Positions 35,395 through 43,886 of a stretch of DNA of 64,000 nucleotides are shown in pieces; positions within the stretch are counted from its first letter, which is position 1; each line of letters begins with the position of its first letter. This DNA is from JBBRYK01 sp038237665 (GTDB lineage: Bacteria; Actinomycetota; Thermoleophilia; Gaiellales; Gaiellaceae), in the NCBI GenBank assembly GCA_038237665.1, contig JBBRYK010000004.1:8644-72643 (forward strand), in the 5' to 3' direction. Made by a program: the position numbers and the translations under genes. The notes beneath the pieces were generated by a model that was given only the letters and a program-made list of their open reading frames with translations, was not told the origin of the DNA and did not search any database.

Positions 35395-36317
35395 CGCAAC
35401 GCCCCAGCGACCTCGAGCGCGGCCTCCGCGAGGCGGCGGCGTGCGTCGGCGTCGGTCATCAGCGTCCGGGTCACGATCGGACGGATGGGCAGTCCGGCGG
35501 CGTCCGCCTCGTCGGCCTCGTCGATGACGAGCGCGTCGATCAGGCCCTTGTAACACTGTGTTACTTGGTGTGGGGTCGTTCCGCCGGCGAGGCGCGCGAG
35601 CATCCGGTCGGCCGGGCCCTTGACGGCGCGCCCGCCGATCAGCGGGCTCACGGCCACGGCCGGCGCCCGCCGCTCGGCCAGCGCCGCCCGGATCTCCTCG
35701 ACTGCGAGGATCGGGCCGATCGAGACGTACGGGTTGCTGGGAGCGAGGACGATCACGTCGGCCTCGCCGAGGGCGTCCAGCACACCCGGCGCCGGGCGGG
35801 CGGCTCCCGCGCCCTCGTAGTCGACCGCGTCCACCTCGTCTCGGTGGCCCCGCGCCACGAACCACTCCTGGAAGGGGAAGCGGCCCGCCGGGGTGGTCAG
35901 GTGGGTACGCAGCCGGTCGTCGGTTGCCGGGAGGAGGGTCGCGCGCAGGCCGAGCGCCGACGCCAGCCGCGCGGTGACCGCGGACAGCGGCTCGCCTGCC
36001 CGGAGCGCCTGCGTCCGGACCAGGTGCAGCCCGAGGTCGCGGTCGCCGAGCCGGAACCAGCTCTCGCCGCCGAGTGACTCGACCGTCGAGAGCGCGTCCC
36101 ACGACTCGTCGGCGCGGCCCCAACCGCGCTCCTCGTCGGCGAGACCCGTCAGGGCGTAGAGGATGCTGTCGAGGTCGGGCGAGACACGGAGCCCGAGGAT
36201 CTCGACGTCGTCGCCGACGTTGCCGACGATCGTGACGTCCTCCGGGCCGACAACGTCGACCAGGCCGCGAAGAAAGCGGGCACCGCCGACGCCCCCGGAA
36301 AGGCAGACGACCTTCAC
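35391..36317 (-). CDS. cofD: 2-phospho-L-lactate (phosphoenolpyruvate) transferase CofD/FbiA
   Basis: From GTG 36317 the 308-residue protein has the family start CLSGGVGGARFLRGL. NVGDDVEILGLRVSPDLDSI and the deazaflavin-binding VIVLAPSNPYVSIGPIL follow. It joins the activated C3 acid to the 7,8-didemethyl-8-hydroxy-5-deazariboflavin (Fo) unit, giving F420-0 or its dehydro form. A perfect copy of the 15-bp palindrome encodes VTQCY in the C-terminal third. It overlaps cofC and npdG by four bases each. All core motifs are intact, so the palindrome seems tolerated. Confidence 0.93.
   Translation of the reverse strand: MKVVCLSGGVGGARFLRGLVDVVGPEDVTIVGNVGDDVEILGLRVSPDLDSILYALTGLADEERGWGRADESWDALSTVESLGGESWFRLGDRDLGLHLVRTQALRAGEPLSAVTARLASALGLRATLLPATDDRLRTHLTTPAGRFPFQEWFVARGHRDEVDAVDYEGAGAARPAPGVLDALGEADVIVLAPSNPYVSIGPILAVEEIRAALAERRAPAVAVSPLIGGRAVKGPADRMLARLAGGTTPHQVTQCYKGLIDALVIDEADEADAAGLPIRPIVTRTLMTDADARRRLAEAALEVAGALR
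35550..35564. repeat. Dispersed palindrome, site 3
   Basis: A perfect GTAACACTGTGTTAC inside cofD, with the same flanks as site 2 (CCCTT before, TTG after). The minus strand reads V-T-Q-C-Y, as at site 1. Confidence 0.75.
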
Positions 36318-36817
36318 ACGGGCACCGGGAGAGAGCGAAGCGCCGCGCGTGTGTTCGCGCCGACCCTGCCGGCGACCCGCTCGAGGTCGGCGAGCGTGTC
36401 CACGTCCTCCGCCAGGTTTGCAAGCTCCAGAGGGGCGAGGCCGAGGGCGGCGAAGCGCGCCGCGCTCCCGGGGCCGTAGAGCGGAGCGAAGGCCACCGGC
36501 TCGAGCAGGGCGAGCGCGTTCGTCGTGCCGTCGGATGCCGCTGCCAGCGAGGGAGCCGCGTCGAGCAGCGCGGCGATGTCCGCAGAGGTTGCGCAGGGCA
36601 GGTCGGCGTTGACGATCGCAACCGGCCCTTCGATCCCCCGAAGCGCCTCGGCCACAGCCTCGCCCTGCCCGCCGGACCGATCGGCAACGATCGTGCGCGC
36701 AACCGCGGCGCAGGCAGCCTGGACGTCCAGGAACATGGCCAGGGCAAGCTCGGCACGGACCTCCAGGGGGAGCCGGCTCTTCGCGTCCCTCCGGAACGGA
36801 ATGACGATCGTCGCCAT
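36314..36817 (-). CDS. cofC: 2-phospho-L-lactate (phosphoenolpyruvate) guanylyltransferase CofC/FbiD
   Basis: The 167-residue nucleotidyltransferase is the first gene of the F420 operon. It has IVIPFRRDAKSRL at the N-terminus, GGQGEAVAEALRGI, the metal-binding VNADLPCAT and the C-terminal LANLAEDVDTLADLER (NIDTPEDL-type) motif. It activates 2-phospholactate or phosphoenolpyruvate with GTP for CofD. It is shorter than archaeal CofC (about 210) and has lost some loops, but the active-site motifs are present. The start is 24 bases from the divergent HhH-PHP gene, so both share a small promoter region. Confidence 0.88.
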   Translation of the reverse strand: MATIVIPFRRDAKSRLPLEVRAELALAMFLDVQAACAAVARTIVADRSGGQGEAVAEALRGIEGPVAIVNADLPCATSADIAALLDAAPSLAAASDGTTNALALLEPVAFAPLYGPGSAARFAALGLAPLELANLAEDVDTLADLERVAGRVGANTRAALRSLPVPV

Positions 36818-36841
36818 GGGAAGACACTACCGAGGCCCCCG

Positions 36842-38185
36842 ATGCAGGAACACCTCGAAAACCCCGCGATTGCCGACCGGCTCGAGTCGTTCGCGACGCT
36901 GCTCGAGCTTTCGGGCGCCGGCTACTACACCGCCCGCGCGTATCGTCGCGCCGCTGACCTGATCCGCTCGAGCAAGGCGCCGGTCGCGGATCTCGTCCGT
37001 GCGGGGCGCGTCCGGGAGCTGCGGGGAATCGGTCCCGGGATCGAGGCGCGGCTTCGAGAGCTGGTCGAGACGGGCACGATCGCGGAGGTCGACGAGCTGG
37101 AGAGGGCTGTCTCACCGGAGCTGGTCGGCCTCGGGCGCTACCTCGGCTTCGGCCCGAGCAGGGCGATGGAGATCGGCAAGGCGCTCGGCGTCCGGACGGC
37201 GGCCGAACTGCGGGAGGCGGCCGCGGCCGGCCGGCTTCGGGAAGTGCCCGGCATCGGCGCGAAGACGGAGCAGAAGCTGAAGGAAGCGCTCGCCCGGGCG
37301 GACGCCCCGCAACCGCCTCGACGCGCGATGCTGCTCAACCGCGCGCGGTCGCTGCTGGAAGGGATCGCGGAAGCGCTCGGGGGCGAGGTCGCAGGCGACC
37401 CGCGGCGCTGGCGCGACACCTGCGAGCGCTTCGCCGTCGTCTGTTCGAGCGAGCGGCCGGCGGAGGTGCTGGAACGCTTCGCGCGCCTGCCGGAGATCTG
37501 CCATACGACCTGGTCGGACGGCAAGGCGTCTGTCCTGGAGATGGCCTCGGCAGCACGCGAGCTCGGCTACGAGTACCTGGCGATCTGCGACCACACGCCG
37601 AACGTGCGCGTCGTGCCGGGCCTGGACGCCGACGCGGTGCGGCGCCAGGGCGAGGAGATCGCGGCCGCAAACGAGGCGCTGGCCCCGTTTCGCGTCTTGT
37701 GCGGGATCGAGTGCGACATCCTCTACGACGGACGGCTCGACCTGCCCGACGACGTCCTCGACGAGCTCGACTGGGTCCAGGCGAGCGTCCATGCGGGCCA
37801 GCGAACGCCGCGCCGGGCATTGACCGAGAGGGTCCTGGAGGCTCTGCACAACCCGGCCGTGCGCTGCCTCAGCCACCCGAAGGGTCGCATCATCAACCAC
37901 CGGCCCGAAAACGCCCTCGACCTCGAGGAGGTCTTCGCGGCCTGCTTTCAGCGAGGTATCGCGATCGAGGTTAACGGCCTCCCCGACCGGCTCGACCTGC
38001 GTGACGTCCATGTCCGGCTCGCGGTCGAGTCCGGCGTGGCGATCGTGTGCTCGACGGACGCCCACTCCGTTCGAGGCCTCGGGAACATGGCCCTTGCCGT
38101 CGCGACGGCGGGCCGCGGCTGGGCGCGGGCCGAGAACGTGCTCAACTCGCGGCCGCTCGCCGAGGTCTTGCAACCCCGGTGCTGA
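36842..38185 (+). CDS. PolX-derived HhH-PHP protein lacking a working polymerase palm
   Basis: The 447-residue protein has the PolX N-terminal HhH domain (FATLLELSGAGYYTARAYRR, LRGIGPGIEARLRELVETG) and a second HhH (EVPGIGAKTEQKLKEAL). The palm is cut short: where PolX has the GD-x-D catalytic motif, this protein reads RWRDTCERFAVVCSSERPAE. The chain then jumps from FARLPE to the PHP domain (CHTTWSDGKASVLEMA). The PHP metal residues appear intact (HTTWSDG, DHTPN, GIECDIL, VQASVHAG, LSHPKG, STDAHS). It should therefore be a 3'-5' exonuclease or phosphoesterase, not a polymerase. Full-length PolX is about 570 residues. Confidence 0.82.
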   Translation: MQEHLENPAIADRLESFATLLELSGAGYYTARAYRRAADLIRSSKAPVADLVRAGRVRELRGIGPGIEARLRELVETGTIAEVDELERAVSPELVGLGRYLGFGPSRAMEIGKALGVRTAAELREAAAAGRLREVPGIGAKTEQKLKEALARADAPQPPRRAMLLNRARSLLEGIAEALGGEVAGDPRRWRDTCERFAVVCSSERPAEVLERFARLPEICHTTWSDGKASVLEMASAARELGYEYLAICDHTPNVRVVPGLDADAVRRQGEEIAAANEALAPFRVLCGIECDILYDGRLDLPDDVLDELDWVQASVHAGQRTPRRALTERVLEALHNPAVRCLSHPKGRIINHRPENALDLEEVFAACFQRGIAIEVNGLPDRLDLRDVHVRLAVESGVAIVCSTDAHSVRGLGNMALAVATAGRGWARAENVLNSRPLAEVLQPRC

Positions 38186-39335
38186 CGATGATCGCGGCCG
38201 CGCCGACGACGGCCGCACCGGCGCCGAGCCAGAACGGCGCGCTCGGCGAGACGTGCGACCACAGGAGCCCTGCGGTCACGCTCGCCACCAGCAGGGCCGC
38301 TCCGGATGCCGCCGCGAAGAGCCCGTAGGCGGTACCGGCCAGCCCGGGCGGAACATGGTCGCCGACCCACGCGCGGCTCACCCCGTCGGTCGCCGCGATG
38401 TAGACCCCGTACACGGCGAAGAGCGGCCAGACCGCCCAGCCGTGTCCGGCGAGGGCGAAACCCAGGTAGACGAGCGCAAAGACGCCCAGCCCGCCGGCGA
38501 GCAGGACCGCGCGCGGAATCCGGTCTGACAGCGACCCGAACGGCCAGGCGAGCAGCGAGTAGACGGCGTTGTAGAGCGCGTAAGCAAGGATCACGAGCGT
38601 CGAGCTGAGCCCCAGCTGGTGGCTGCGCAAGAGCAGGAAGACGTCGCTCGAGTTGCCGAGCGAGAACAGCACCCAGGCTCCGAGGACCAGCCAGAACCCC
38701 CGGGAAAGCGCCCGTACGGGCCCGGTCGGCAGCGCGGGCTTCCGCTCCCGCACAGGCGCCTCGCGAACCCGAAAGGTGAGGACCAACGCGACGATGCCGG
38801 GGGCGACCGCGACCCAGAGGGCCGTGCGTAGCGAAACCCCGCTCCCGAGGAGCGCGACCGCGATCAGCGGGCCGCCGACCCCGCCCGCCGTGTCCATCGC
38901 CCGGTGGTAGCCGAACGCTGACCCCAACAGCTGCGGCGGTGTCGAGTCGCGGATCAGCGCGTCGCGCGGTGCGGTCCGCGCTGCCTTTCCCAGCCGGTCG
39001 GCGAGCCGGCCCGCCAGGACGAAGCCCCAGTGCGAGGCGGCGGCGATCACCGGGCGGGCCGCTGCCGACACGGCGTAGCCCCCGATGATCCAGGGGCGCC
39101 GGCGCTCGCCGGCTCGATCGGAGAGCCAGCCCGAGATGCCGCGCAACCCCACCGCAACTCCCTCGGCGATGCCTTCGATCAGGCCCAGAATGGCGACCGG
39201 CGCACCGAGCGTGACGGTGAGAAAGAGCGGCACGATCGGATACGCGAGCTCGCTGGCGAGGTCGTTCGCCAAGGAGACCCACGAGAGGGCCCGGACGTTC
39301 TCGGGCAGGGCGCGGCGGGCTTCCGAGATCCGCAT
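38142..39335 (-). CDS. MFS transporter
   Basis: The 397-residue protein has about twelve membrane segments and the MFS loop motif after the second (GISGWLSDRAGERRRPWIIG), plus a repeated copy in the second half (PFGSLSDRIPRAVLL). It resembles the quinolone/multidrug-like MFS group with DRLGKAARTAPRDALIRDST between helices 4 and 5. The substrate is unknown. The C-terminus overlaps the PHP gene by 44 bases on the opposite strand, an unusually long convergent overlap that limits independent change of both tails. Confidence 0.85.
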   Translation of the reverse strand: MRISEARRALPENVRALSWVSLANDLASELAYPIVPLFLTVTLGAPVAILGLIEGIAEGVAVGLRGISGWLSDRAGERRRPWIIGGYAVSAAARPVIAAASHWGFVLAGRLADRLGKAARTAPRDALIRDSTPPQLLGSAFGYHRAMDTAGGVGGPLIAVALLGSGVSLRTALWVAVAPGIVALVLTFRVREAPVRERKPALPTGPVRALSRGFWLVLGAWVLFSLGNSSDVFLLLRSHQLGLSSTLVILAYALYNAVYSLLAWPFGSLSDRIPRAVLLAGGLGVFALVYLGFALAGHGWAVWPLFAVYGVYIAATDGVSRAWVGDHVPPGLAGTAYGLFAAASGAALLVASVTAGLLWSHVSPSAPFWLGAGAAVVGAAAIIVSTGVARPRRAAAS

Positions 39336-39380
39336 CCCTCATATGGTGCGGGACACGCGGCGGCGGCGCGCCAGGAGGTG

Positions 39381-39668
39381 TTACGCCGCCTGGTCTCGGC
39401 GCGCGAAGCGATAGAGGTTCTGCGCCAGCAGCTGGCGGTTCGCCTCCTGGGCTCGAGCGGCACGCTCGCCGAGCGATCGCAGACGGGTCTTGTCGCACCA
39501 GATTCCGGCGAGAGCGACGGCGAGCTCGGCATCCAGCGGATCGGAGACCGCTTCGCCACGTCTGACGGACTCCGTGATCCGCAGACGCCGCTCGGGGTCG
39601 ACGCCGGTCCAGAGGTGCCGGGACGCGAGCACCCGGCGTAGCTCGGAGAAGGGCGACGGGAACGTCAC
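39381..39668 (-). CDS. Small hypothetical protein
   Basis: From GTG 39668 the 95-residue protein reads TFPSPFSELRRVLASRHLWT, with VDPERRLRITESVRRGEAVS and a helical C-terminus ERAARAQEANRQLLAQNLYR. No membrane segment or known motif is seen. It is the last of a minus-strand row (hemE, cpfC, wzt-like, small gene), 25 bases after the previous stop. The gap to the MFS gene (39336-39380) holds nothing clear. I do not recognise the family. Confidence 0.6.
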   Translation of the reverse strand: MTFPSPFSELRRVLASRHLWTGVDPERRLRITESVRRGEAVSDPLDAELAVALAGIWCDKTRLRSLGERAARAQEANRQLLAQNLYRFARRDQAA

Positions 39669-39693
39669 GCTCCCTTTATCGGCACGGCGGGGC

Positions 39694-39981
39694 CTAGAGG
39701 TTAGAAGCGGCGGCCGTGCCGGGGCCCGTGGTCGACCACTCGCGCAGATCGAACCAGTGCGTCCCACGGAGCGCTTCCACGACCGACGGGTCGGTGTGAT
39801 CCGGGTTCAAGACGTTGTGCTCGATGTCGCAGCAGAGCACGAGCTCGTCCAGCCGGAGCTCCTGCAGGTGGCCGAGGGCCTCCGCAGGCAGGTGAGCCTC
39901 GGAGACGCTGTAGTGCTTGAACCGGAGGTCCGGCGCCATCTCCATCAGTGCAGGCCAGTCGGGACAGCTTCGGGTGGTCAT
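39694..39981 (-). CDS. Hypothetical protein coupled to the Wzt-like ATPase
   Basis: The 95-residue protein starts at ATG 39981, overlapping the stop of the Wzt-like gene by four bases (ATGA), so it is translated with it. It contains KHYSVSEAHLPAEALGHLQE and a cysteine pair in ELVLCCDIEHNVLNPDHTDP. No membrane segment or signal peptide is apparent. I do not recognise it. The tight coupling suggests a link with polysaccharide export, but the row may simply be one transcript of unrelated genes. Confidence 0.6.
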   Translation of the reverse strand: MTTRSCPDWPALMEMAPDLRFKHYSVSEAHLPAEALGHLQELRLDELVLCCDIEHNVLNPDHTDPSVVEALRGTHWFDLREWSTTGPGTAAASNL

Positions 39982-41204
39982 GCGGCTTCCTTCTCGCCGC
40001 CACCGCTCGTTTCCTGCTTCGACCAGCGACCTTCCAGTCTGACGAGTCCTCGCACGTCATCTCCAGGGTAGACGACGAAGGCAACCGCGTCGTCGAGCCA
40101 GTGGTAGAGGTGCTCGCCCGCCGCGTCGACCAGGCCGAACCGAAGGTGGAAGCGTCCGTCGGCGAGGGGCAGCTGCTCGACGTCGAAGCGGTAGAGCGTC
40201 TCTTCCGCGCCGCCGCCGTTCCAGCCCAGCTCGGCCGTGTCCTGGGTACCCGCGGCCAGAAGCTGCCCGGCGTCGTCTCGCAGCTCGAAGGAGAGCCGCG
40301 GCGGCGGAAGCGCACGCTCGGCAACGACGCGCAACACGGCCGTGAGCGGCTCGCCGCTCAGGAACTGGGTGCGTGCTTCACCGTCCCGGCCCTCGACCCG
40401 AGCCTCGGCGATCCTCGCCTCGCCGCTACCCCATTCGGAGAGCCCCGCGCTTCGCTCGTCGGGGTCGCGCTCGGCGGCGAGCAGCGCGTGGTAGCGCGCC
40501 AGCGCGTCGTGCGTCGGCCCGTCGAACTCGACCTCGCCCTGGCGGAGCAGGACCGCCCGCTCGCACAGCCGCTCGACCGCGGCGGCGTCGTGGGAGACGA
40601 AGACGATCGTGCCGCCGCGCTGCTTGAACTCGGAGACCTTGGCGAAGCACTTTCGCTGAAACTCCTGATCCCCGACGGCGAAGACCTCGTCCAGGAGCAG
40701 GATGTCGGCTTCCAGATGCGCCGCGACGGCAAATCCGAGCCGCATGTACATGCCCGAGGAGTACGTGCGCACGGGGAGATCGATGAAGCGCTCGAGCTCG
40801 GCGAACGCGACGATCTCCTCCATGTGCTCGGTGATCGTCCGGCGCTTGAGGCCGTGGATCGAGCCGTTCAGGTAGACGTTCTCGCGCCCGGTGAACTCCG
40901 GATGGAAACCGGCGCCCAGCTCGAGCAGCGAGCCGATGCGGCCGGCCGCCTCGACCCGGCCGCTCGTCGGCTTGATGATCCCGGCGACGAGCCGGAGCAG
41001 GGTCGTCTTGCCCGACCCGTTGCGGCCGACCAGGCCGACGGCCTCGCCGGGCTCGATGCCGGCGGAAACCTCCTTCAGAGCCCAGATGTCGCGGCCGCGG
41101 GCACTGTTGCGGGCGACGACGAGGTCCTTGAGCGTCCGGCCCTGCTTCGGGTAGACCCGGAAGCGCCGGGTCACGTCCTCGATCGAGATTGCGCCGGGCG
41201 TCAC
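39978..41204 (-). CDS. Polysaccharide ABC transporter ATP-binding protein, Wzt-like with C-terminal sugar-binding domain
   Basis: The 408-residue protein has the ABC core with Walker A GRNGSGKTTLL (60-67), a Q-loop-region GAGFHPEFTGRENVYLNGSI, signature YSSGMYMRLGFAVA, Walker B ILLLDEVFAVGD and switch VSHD. A C-terminal beta-sandwich (about 250-395; LSFELRDDAGQLLAAGTQD, YRFDVEQLPLADGRFHLRFG) follows, as in Wzt proteins that read the capped glycan end. The matching ABC-2 permease is at 46039-46839, 5 kb away on the same strand, so the system is split. It starts at GTG 41204, coupled to the ferrochelatase stop. Confidence 0.92.
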   Translation of the reverse strand: MTPGAISIEDVTRRFRVYPKQGRTLKDLVVARNSARGRDIWALKEVSAGIEPGEAVGLVGRNGSGKTTLLRLVAGIIKPTSGRVEAAGRIGSLLELGAGFHPEFTGRENVYLNGSIHGLKRRTITEHMEEIVAFAELERFIDLPVRTYSSGMYMRLGFAVAAHLEADILLLDEVFAVGDQEFQRKCFAKVSEFKQRGGTIVFVSHDAAAVERLCERAVLLRQGEVEFDGPTHDALARYHALLAAERDPDERSAGLSEWGSGEARIAEARVEGRDGEARTQFLSGEPLTAVLRVVAERALPPPRLSFELRDDAGQLLAAGTQDTAELGWNGGGAEETLYRFDVEQLPLADGRFHLRFGLVDAAGEHLYHWLDDAVAFVVYPGDDVRGLVRLEGRWSKQETSGGGEKEAA

Positions 41205-42082
41205 GTGTTCGACGGTAGCGGAACGGTCCGGCGGACAATCCCTGCGAGCGCAGCGACGAAGGCCGGGTCGTCGTTCGGCATCTCGATCCGCTCGACGTGG
41301 AGGTCCAGGTCCTGCGCGCGGTCCTGCGCCTCGGTGTCGAGGTCCCAGCGGATCTCCAGGTGGTCGGCGACGAAGCCGATCGGGCAGACGAGGACGGAGC
41401 GCACGCCCTGCGCGTCCAGCGCGGCAAGATGGTCGAGGATGTCCGGCTGAAGCCAGGGCTCACCCGTGTCTGACTCGCTCTGGTACGAGAAGGAGTAGTT
41501 CGTCAGGCCGGCGGCCTGCGCGATCAGCCGTGCGGTCTCGTGGAGCTGCTCCTGGTACGGGTCGCCCTCCGCCAGGATGCGCGCCGGCAGGCTGTGGGCG
41601 GTGAAGACGACGTGGGCCTCTGTGCCGCGGACCCGGCCGGCGAGGACGTCGATGAAGGCCTGATCGTCGTGCCAGCTCTCGACGAAATGGAGCGTGACGC
41701 GGCGGTCGAGGGCCGTCTCGAGCTGGCTGCGGTAGCCGGCGATCGACAGGCGCGAATAGTGCGGGGCCAGAACGAGGCCGATGACTGTGTCGGCGCCCGC
41801 CGCGAGCGCCCGTTCGGCCGCATCTGCGATCCGCGGCTGCCAGTGCTTCATGCCGGTGTAGACCGGAATCCCCAGCTCGAGCTCGAGCGCCGCCCGGGTC
41901 CGCTCGGTGATCTCGTTGAGCGGATTCGAGCTCTCGATGCCCAGCCGGCGATAGCGCTCGGTCAGCTCCTCGAGCAGCTCGGGGCGGATCGGCCGGCCGC
42001 CACGGATGTCGGCGTAGTAGGCGGGAACGTCGGCCAGCCGGTCGGGCGACCCGTAGGCCATCAGGACGACGGCGGGCTTCAC
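41201..42082 (-). CDS. cpfC: Ferrochelatase (coproporphyrin type)
   Basis: From GTG 42082 the 293-residue protein has MAYGSPDRLADVPAYYADIR, then SNPLNEITERTRAALELELG, the metal-site region APHYSRLSIAGYRSQLE, FTAHSLPARILAEGDPYQEQ and CPIGFVADHLEIRWDLDTEA. It inserts iron into the porphyrin; in Actinobacteria the substrate is usually coproporphyrin III, hence cpfC rather than hemH. It is coupled to hemE upstream and to the Wzt-like gene downstream, by four-base overlaps on both sides. It is a normal-length soluble form. Confidence 0.92.
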   Translation of the reverse strand: MKPAVVLMAYGSPDRLADVPAYYADIRGGRPIRPELLEELTERYRRLGIESSNPLNEITERTRAALELELGIPVYTGMKHWQPRIADAAERALAAGADTVIGLVLAPHYSRLSIAGYRSQLETALDRRVTLHFVESWHDDQAFIDVLAGRVRGTEAHVVFTAHSLPARILAEGDPYQEQLHETARLIAQAAGLTNYSFSYQSESDTGEPWLQPDILDHLAALDAQGVRSVLVCPIGFVADHLEIRWDLDTEAQDRAQDLDLHVERIEMPNDDPAFVAALAGIVRRTVPLPSNT

Positions 42083-43080
42083 GCTGCGCGCACCAGCTCG
42101 GCGAGCCGCGTGAGCTGGTCGGGGTCGGTCTGCGGGAGGACGCCGTGGCCGAGGTTGAAGATGTGGCCTGGCCGTTTTGCGGCTTGCCGCAAAACGGTTA
42201 GACACTTCCGCTCGACGCGATCCCACGGACCGAAAAGGACAGCGGGATCGAGATTCCCCTGGATTCCCCGGTCGCCGATCGCCTGCCACGCTTCGTCGAT
42301 CGGGAGCCGCCAGTCGACTCCGATCACGTCGCCTGCCATCCGGCTGAGGAGATGGGCTGTCCCGGTGCCGAAATGAATCGTCGGCACAGCGAGCGCATCG
42401 AGGATCCGCGTCGAGTACGGCTCCACGAACTCCTCGTAATCGGCGGTCGACAGCGCACCGACCCACGAGTCGAAGAGCTGGACCACATCGGCTCCGGCCT
42501 GCGCCTGGGCGGCCGCGAAGGCCGCGAAGACCTCCGTGAGCTTCTCCATCAGGGCGTGCCAGACGCCCGGCTCGCGGTACATTAGCTCCTTGACCTTGCC
42601 GAAGTCCCGGCTGGGCCGGCCCTCGATCAGGTAGCCGGCGACGGTGAACGGGCCGCCGACGAAGCCGAGGACCGCCTTGCCGGGATCGAGCTCGGCCCGA
42701 ACGAGGCGAATTGCCTCGAGGGCGAACGGCATTGCCTCCTCCGCGTCGGGCACGCGGAGGCGGTCGACGTCTGCCGCGGTTCGGATCGGCTCGTCGATCA
42801 CCGGGCCGACGCCCTCCTCGAGCCGAACGTCTACGCCCATTGCCAGGACGGGCAACATGATGTCGGAGAACATCACCGCCGCGTCGACGTCGTGCCGGCG
42901 GACGGGCTGCAGCGTCACCTCGGCGCAGAGCTCCGGCTGCCGGACGATCTCGAAGAGCCCGTGCCGTTGGCGAATCTTCCGGTACTCGGGGAGCGACCGG
43001 CCCGCCTGGCGCATGAACCAGACCGGAGTGCGCTCGACCGGCTCGCGCCGGGCGGCGCGGACGAGAAGTGGGTCGGGCAC
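42079..43080 (-). CDS. hemE: Uroporphyrinogen decarboxylase
   Basis: The 333-residue enzyme has the family signatures PVWFMRQAGRSLPEYRKIR, the catalytic Asp in AAVMFSDIMLPVLAMG, GFVGGPFTVAGYLIEG, LFDSWVGALS and the C-terminal GHIFNLGHGVLPQTDPDQL. It removes four carboxyl groups from uroporphyrinogen III to give coproporphyrinogen III, the step before cpfC's branch. A perfect 12-bp inverted repeat lies within its 3' coding part (42172-42197). It is the first gene of the minus-strand row; its upstream neighbour is divergent, 21 bases away. Confidence 0.95.
   Translation of the reverse strand: MPDPLLVRAARREPVERTPVWFMRQAGRSLPEYRKIRQRHGLFEIVRQPELCAEVTLQPVRRHDVDAAVMFSDIMLPVLAMGVDVRLEEGVGPVIDEPIRTAADVDRLRVPDAEEAMPFALEAIRLVRAELDPGKAVLGFVGGPFTVAGYLIEGRPSRDFGKVKELMYREPGVWHALMEKLTEVFAAFAAAQAQAGADVVQLFDSWVGALSTADYEEFVEPYSTRILDALAVPTIHFGTGTAHLLSRMAGDVIGVDWRLPIDEAWQAIGDRGIQGNLDPAVLFGPWDRVERKCLTVLRQAAKRPGHIFNLGHGVLPQTDPDQLTRLAELVRAA
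42172..42197. repeat. Perfect inverted repeat inside hemE
   Basis: CCGTTTTGCGGC and GCCGCAAAACGG form a 12-bp perfect stem with two bases between arms. It encodes V-L-R-Q-A-A-K-R just before the C-terminal GHIFNLGHG motif. The T4 and A4 runs are unusual in this GC-rich gene. Confidence 0.8.
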
Positions 43081-43101
43081 CGGCCTAGACTAGCCCGGCT
43101 C

Positions 43102-43878
43102 ATGGAGCGCGTCGGCGAGCATCCGATCCCGGCCGGGCCGCTTGCCGTCCGCTGGCTGGCGCACGGCCTCGACCGCGTCAAGGCCGGTGCGCTCCATCGG
43201 ATCCCACTCGAGCTCGAGAACGCGGGGGTGGCCGCCTGGCGCGACGTGAAGCTCTCCTACCACTGGCTCGACCCGCTCGGGAACCCGGTGCTCTGGGACG
43301 GCCTGCGCACCGAGCTCGGCCTGGTCGAACCGGGACAGCGCGTCGAGACGGCCGCCGAGGTTCGGGCCCCGATCCCACCGGGCCGTTACCAGCTCGCGTT
43401 CGACCTGGTGATCGAGTACCGGTACTGGCTGGGCGAGGTCGGCAACACGCCGCTCGAGTTCGAGGTCGCCGTCGAGCCGAGAATCGAGCGCCTGCTCGGG
43501 GCCACCGGAGCTAGTAACACAGTGTTACAAGCTCAGGAGGAGCCACTCGTCGCGGTGGAAGAGGCGGAGGCGGTGGCGCACCTTGCCCCCGGCGTCGAAC
43601 CGGCGCCGGACTGGTCGCGGCGCGTGCTCGACGCGCACCAGGAGGGGTACGCCATCGTCGGCGGCTCGATCGACGCCGGGCGCAAACGGATACTCGCTCC
43701 CTGGGCACCGGGCACCGGTCGGATCCCGGCCTTCCCGCACCCTCTGCTCTGCCCCTCGATCGTCGTTGGGGTCGAACCAGACTGGGTCGACCCGGTGGAA
43801 GGACTCCCGGCCGCCGCGCCCCCGGCTTCGGAGCCGGGGGCCTACGACGGCCGGATCGTCCTGCGTCTTCGGCGCTAG
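43102..43878 (+). CDS. Hypothetical protein with an Ig-like beta domain
   Basis: From ATG 43102 the 258-residue protein begins with a beta-sandwich-like part (IPLELENAGVAAWRDVKLSY, HWLDPLGNPVLWDGLRTELG, PPGRYQLAFDLVIEYRYWLG). It resembles the sugar-binding or NEW3-like folds found next to Wzt proteins. A linker with the 15-bp palindrome (ASNTVLQ) leads to a C-terminal part rich in Trp and Pro (LAPWAPGTGRIPAFPHPLLC). There is no signal peptide. It opens the plus-strand side of the glycan region; a glycan-related function is inference from fold and place. Confidence 0.65.
   Translation: MERVGEHPIPAGPLAVRWLAHGLDRVKAGALHRIPLELENAGVAAWRDVKLSYHWLDPLGNPVLWDGLRTELGLVEPGQRVETAAEVRAPIPPGRYQLAFDLVIEYRYWLGEVGNTPLEFEVAVEPRIERLLGATGASNTVLQAQEEPLVAVEEAEAVAHLAPGVEPAPDWSRRVLDAHQEGYAIVGGSIDAGRKRILAPWAPGTGRIPAFPHPLLCPSIVVGVEPDWVDPVEGLPAAAPPASEPGAYDGRIVLRLRR
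43514..43528. repeat. Dispersed palindrome, site 4
   Basis: A perfect palindrome (reads GTAACACAGTGTTAC on the plus strand). It is in frame in the hypothetical gene as codons AGT AAC ACA GTG TTA CAA, the same six codons as site 2. Confidence 0.75.
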
Positions 43879-43886
43879 CGACCGGC

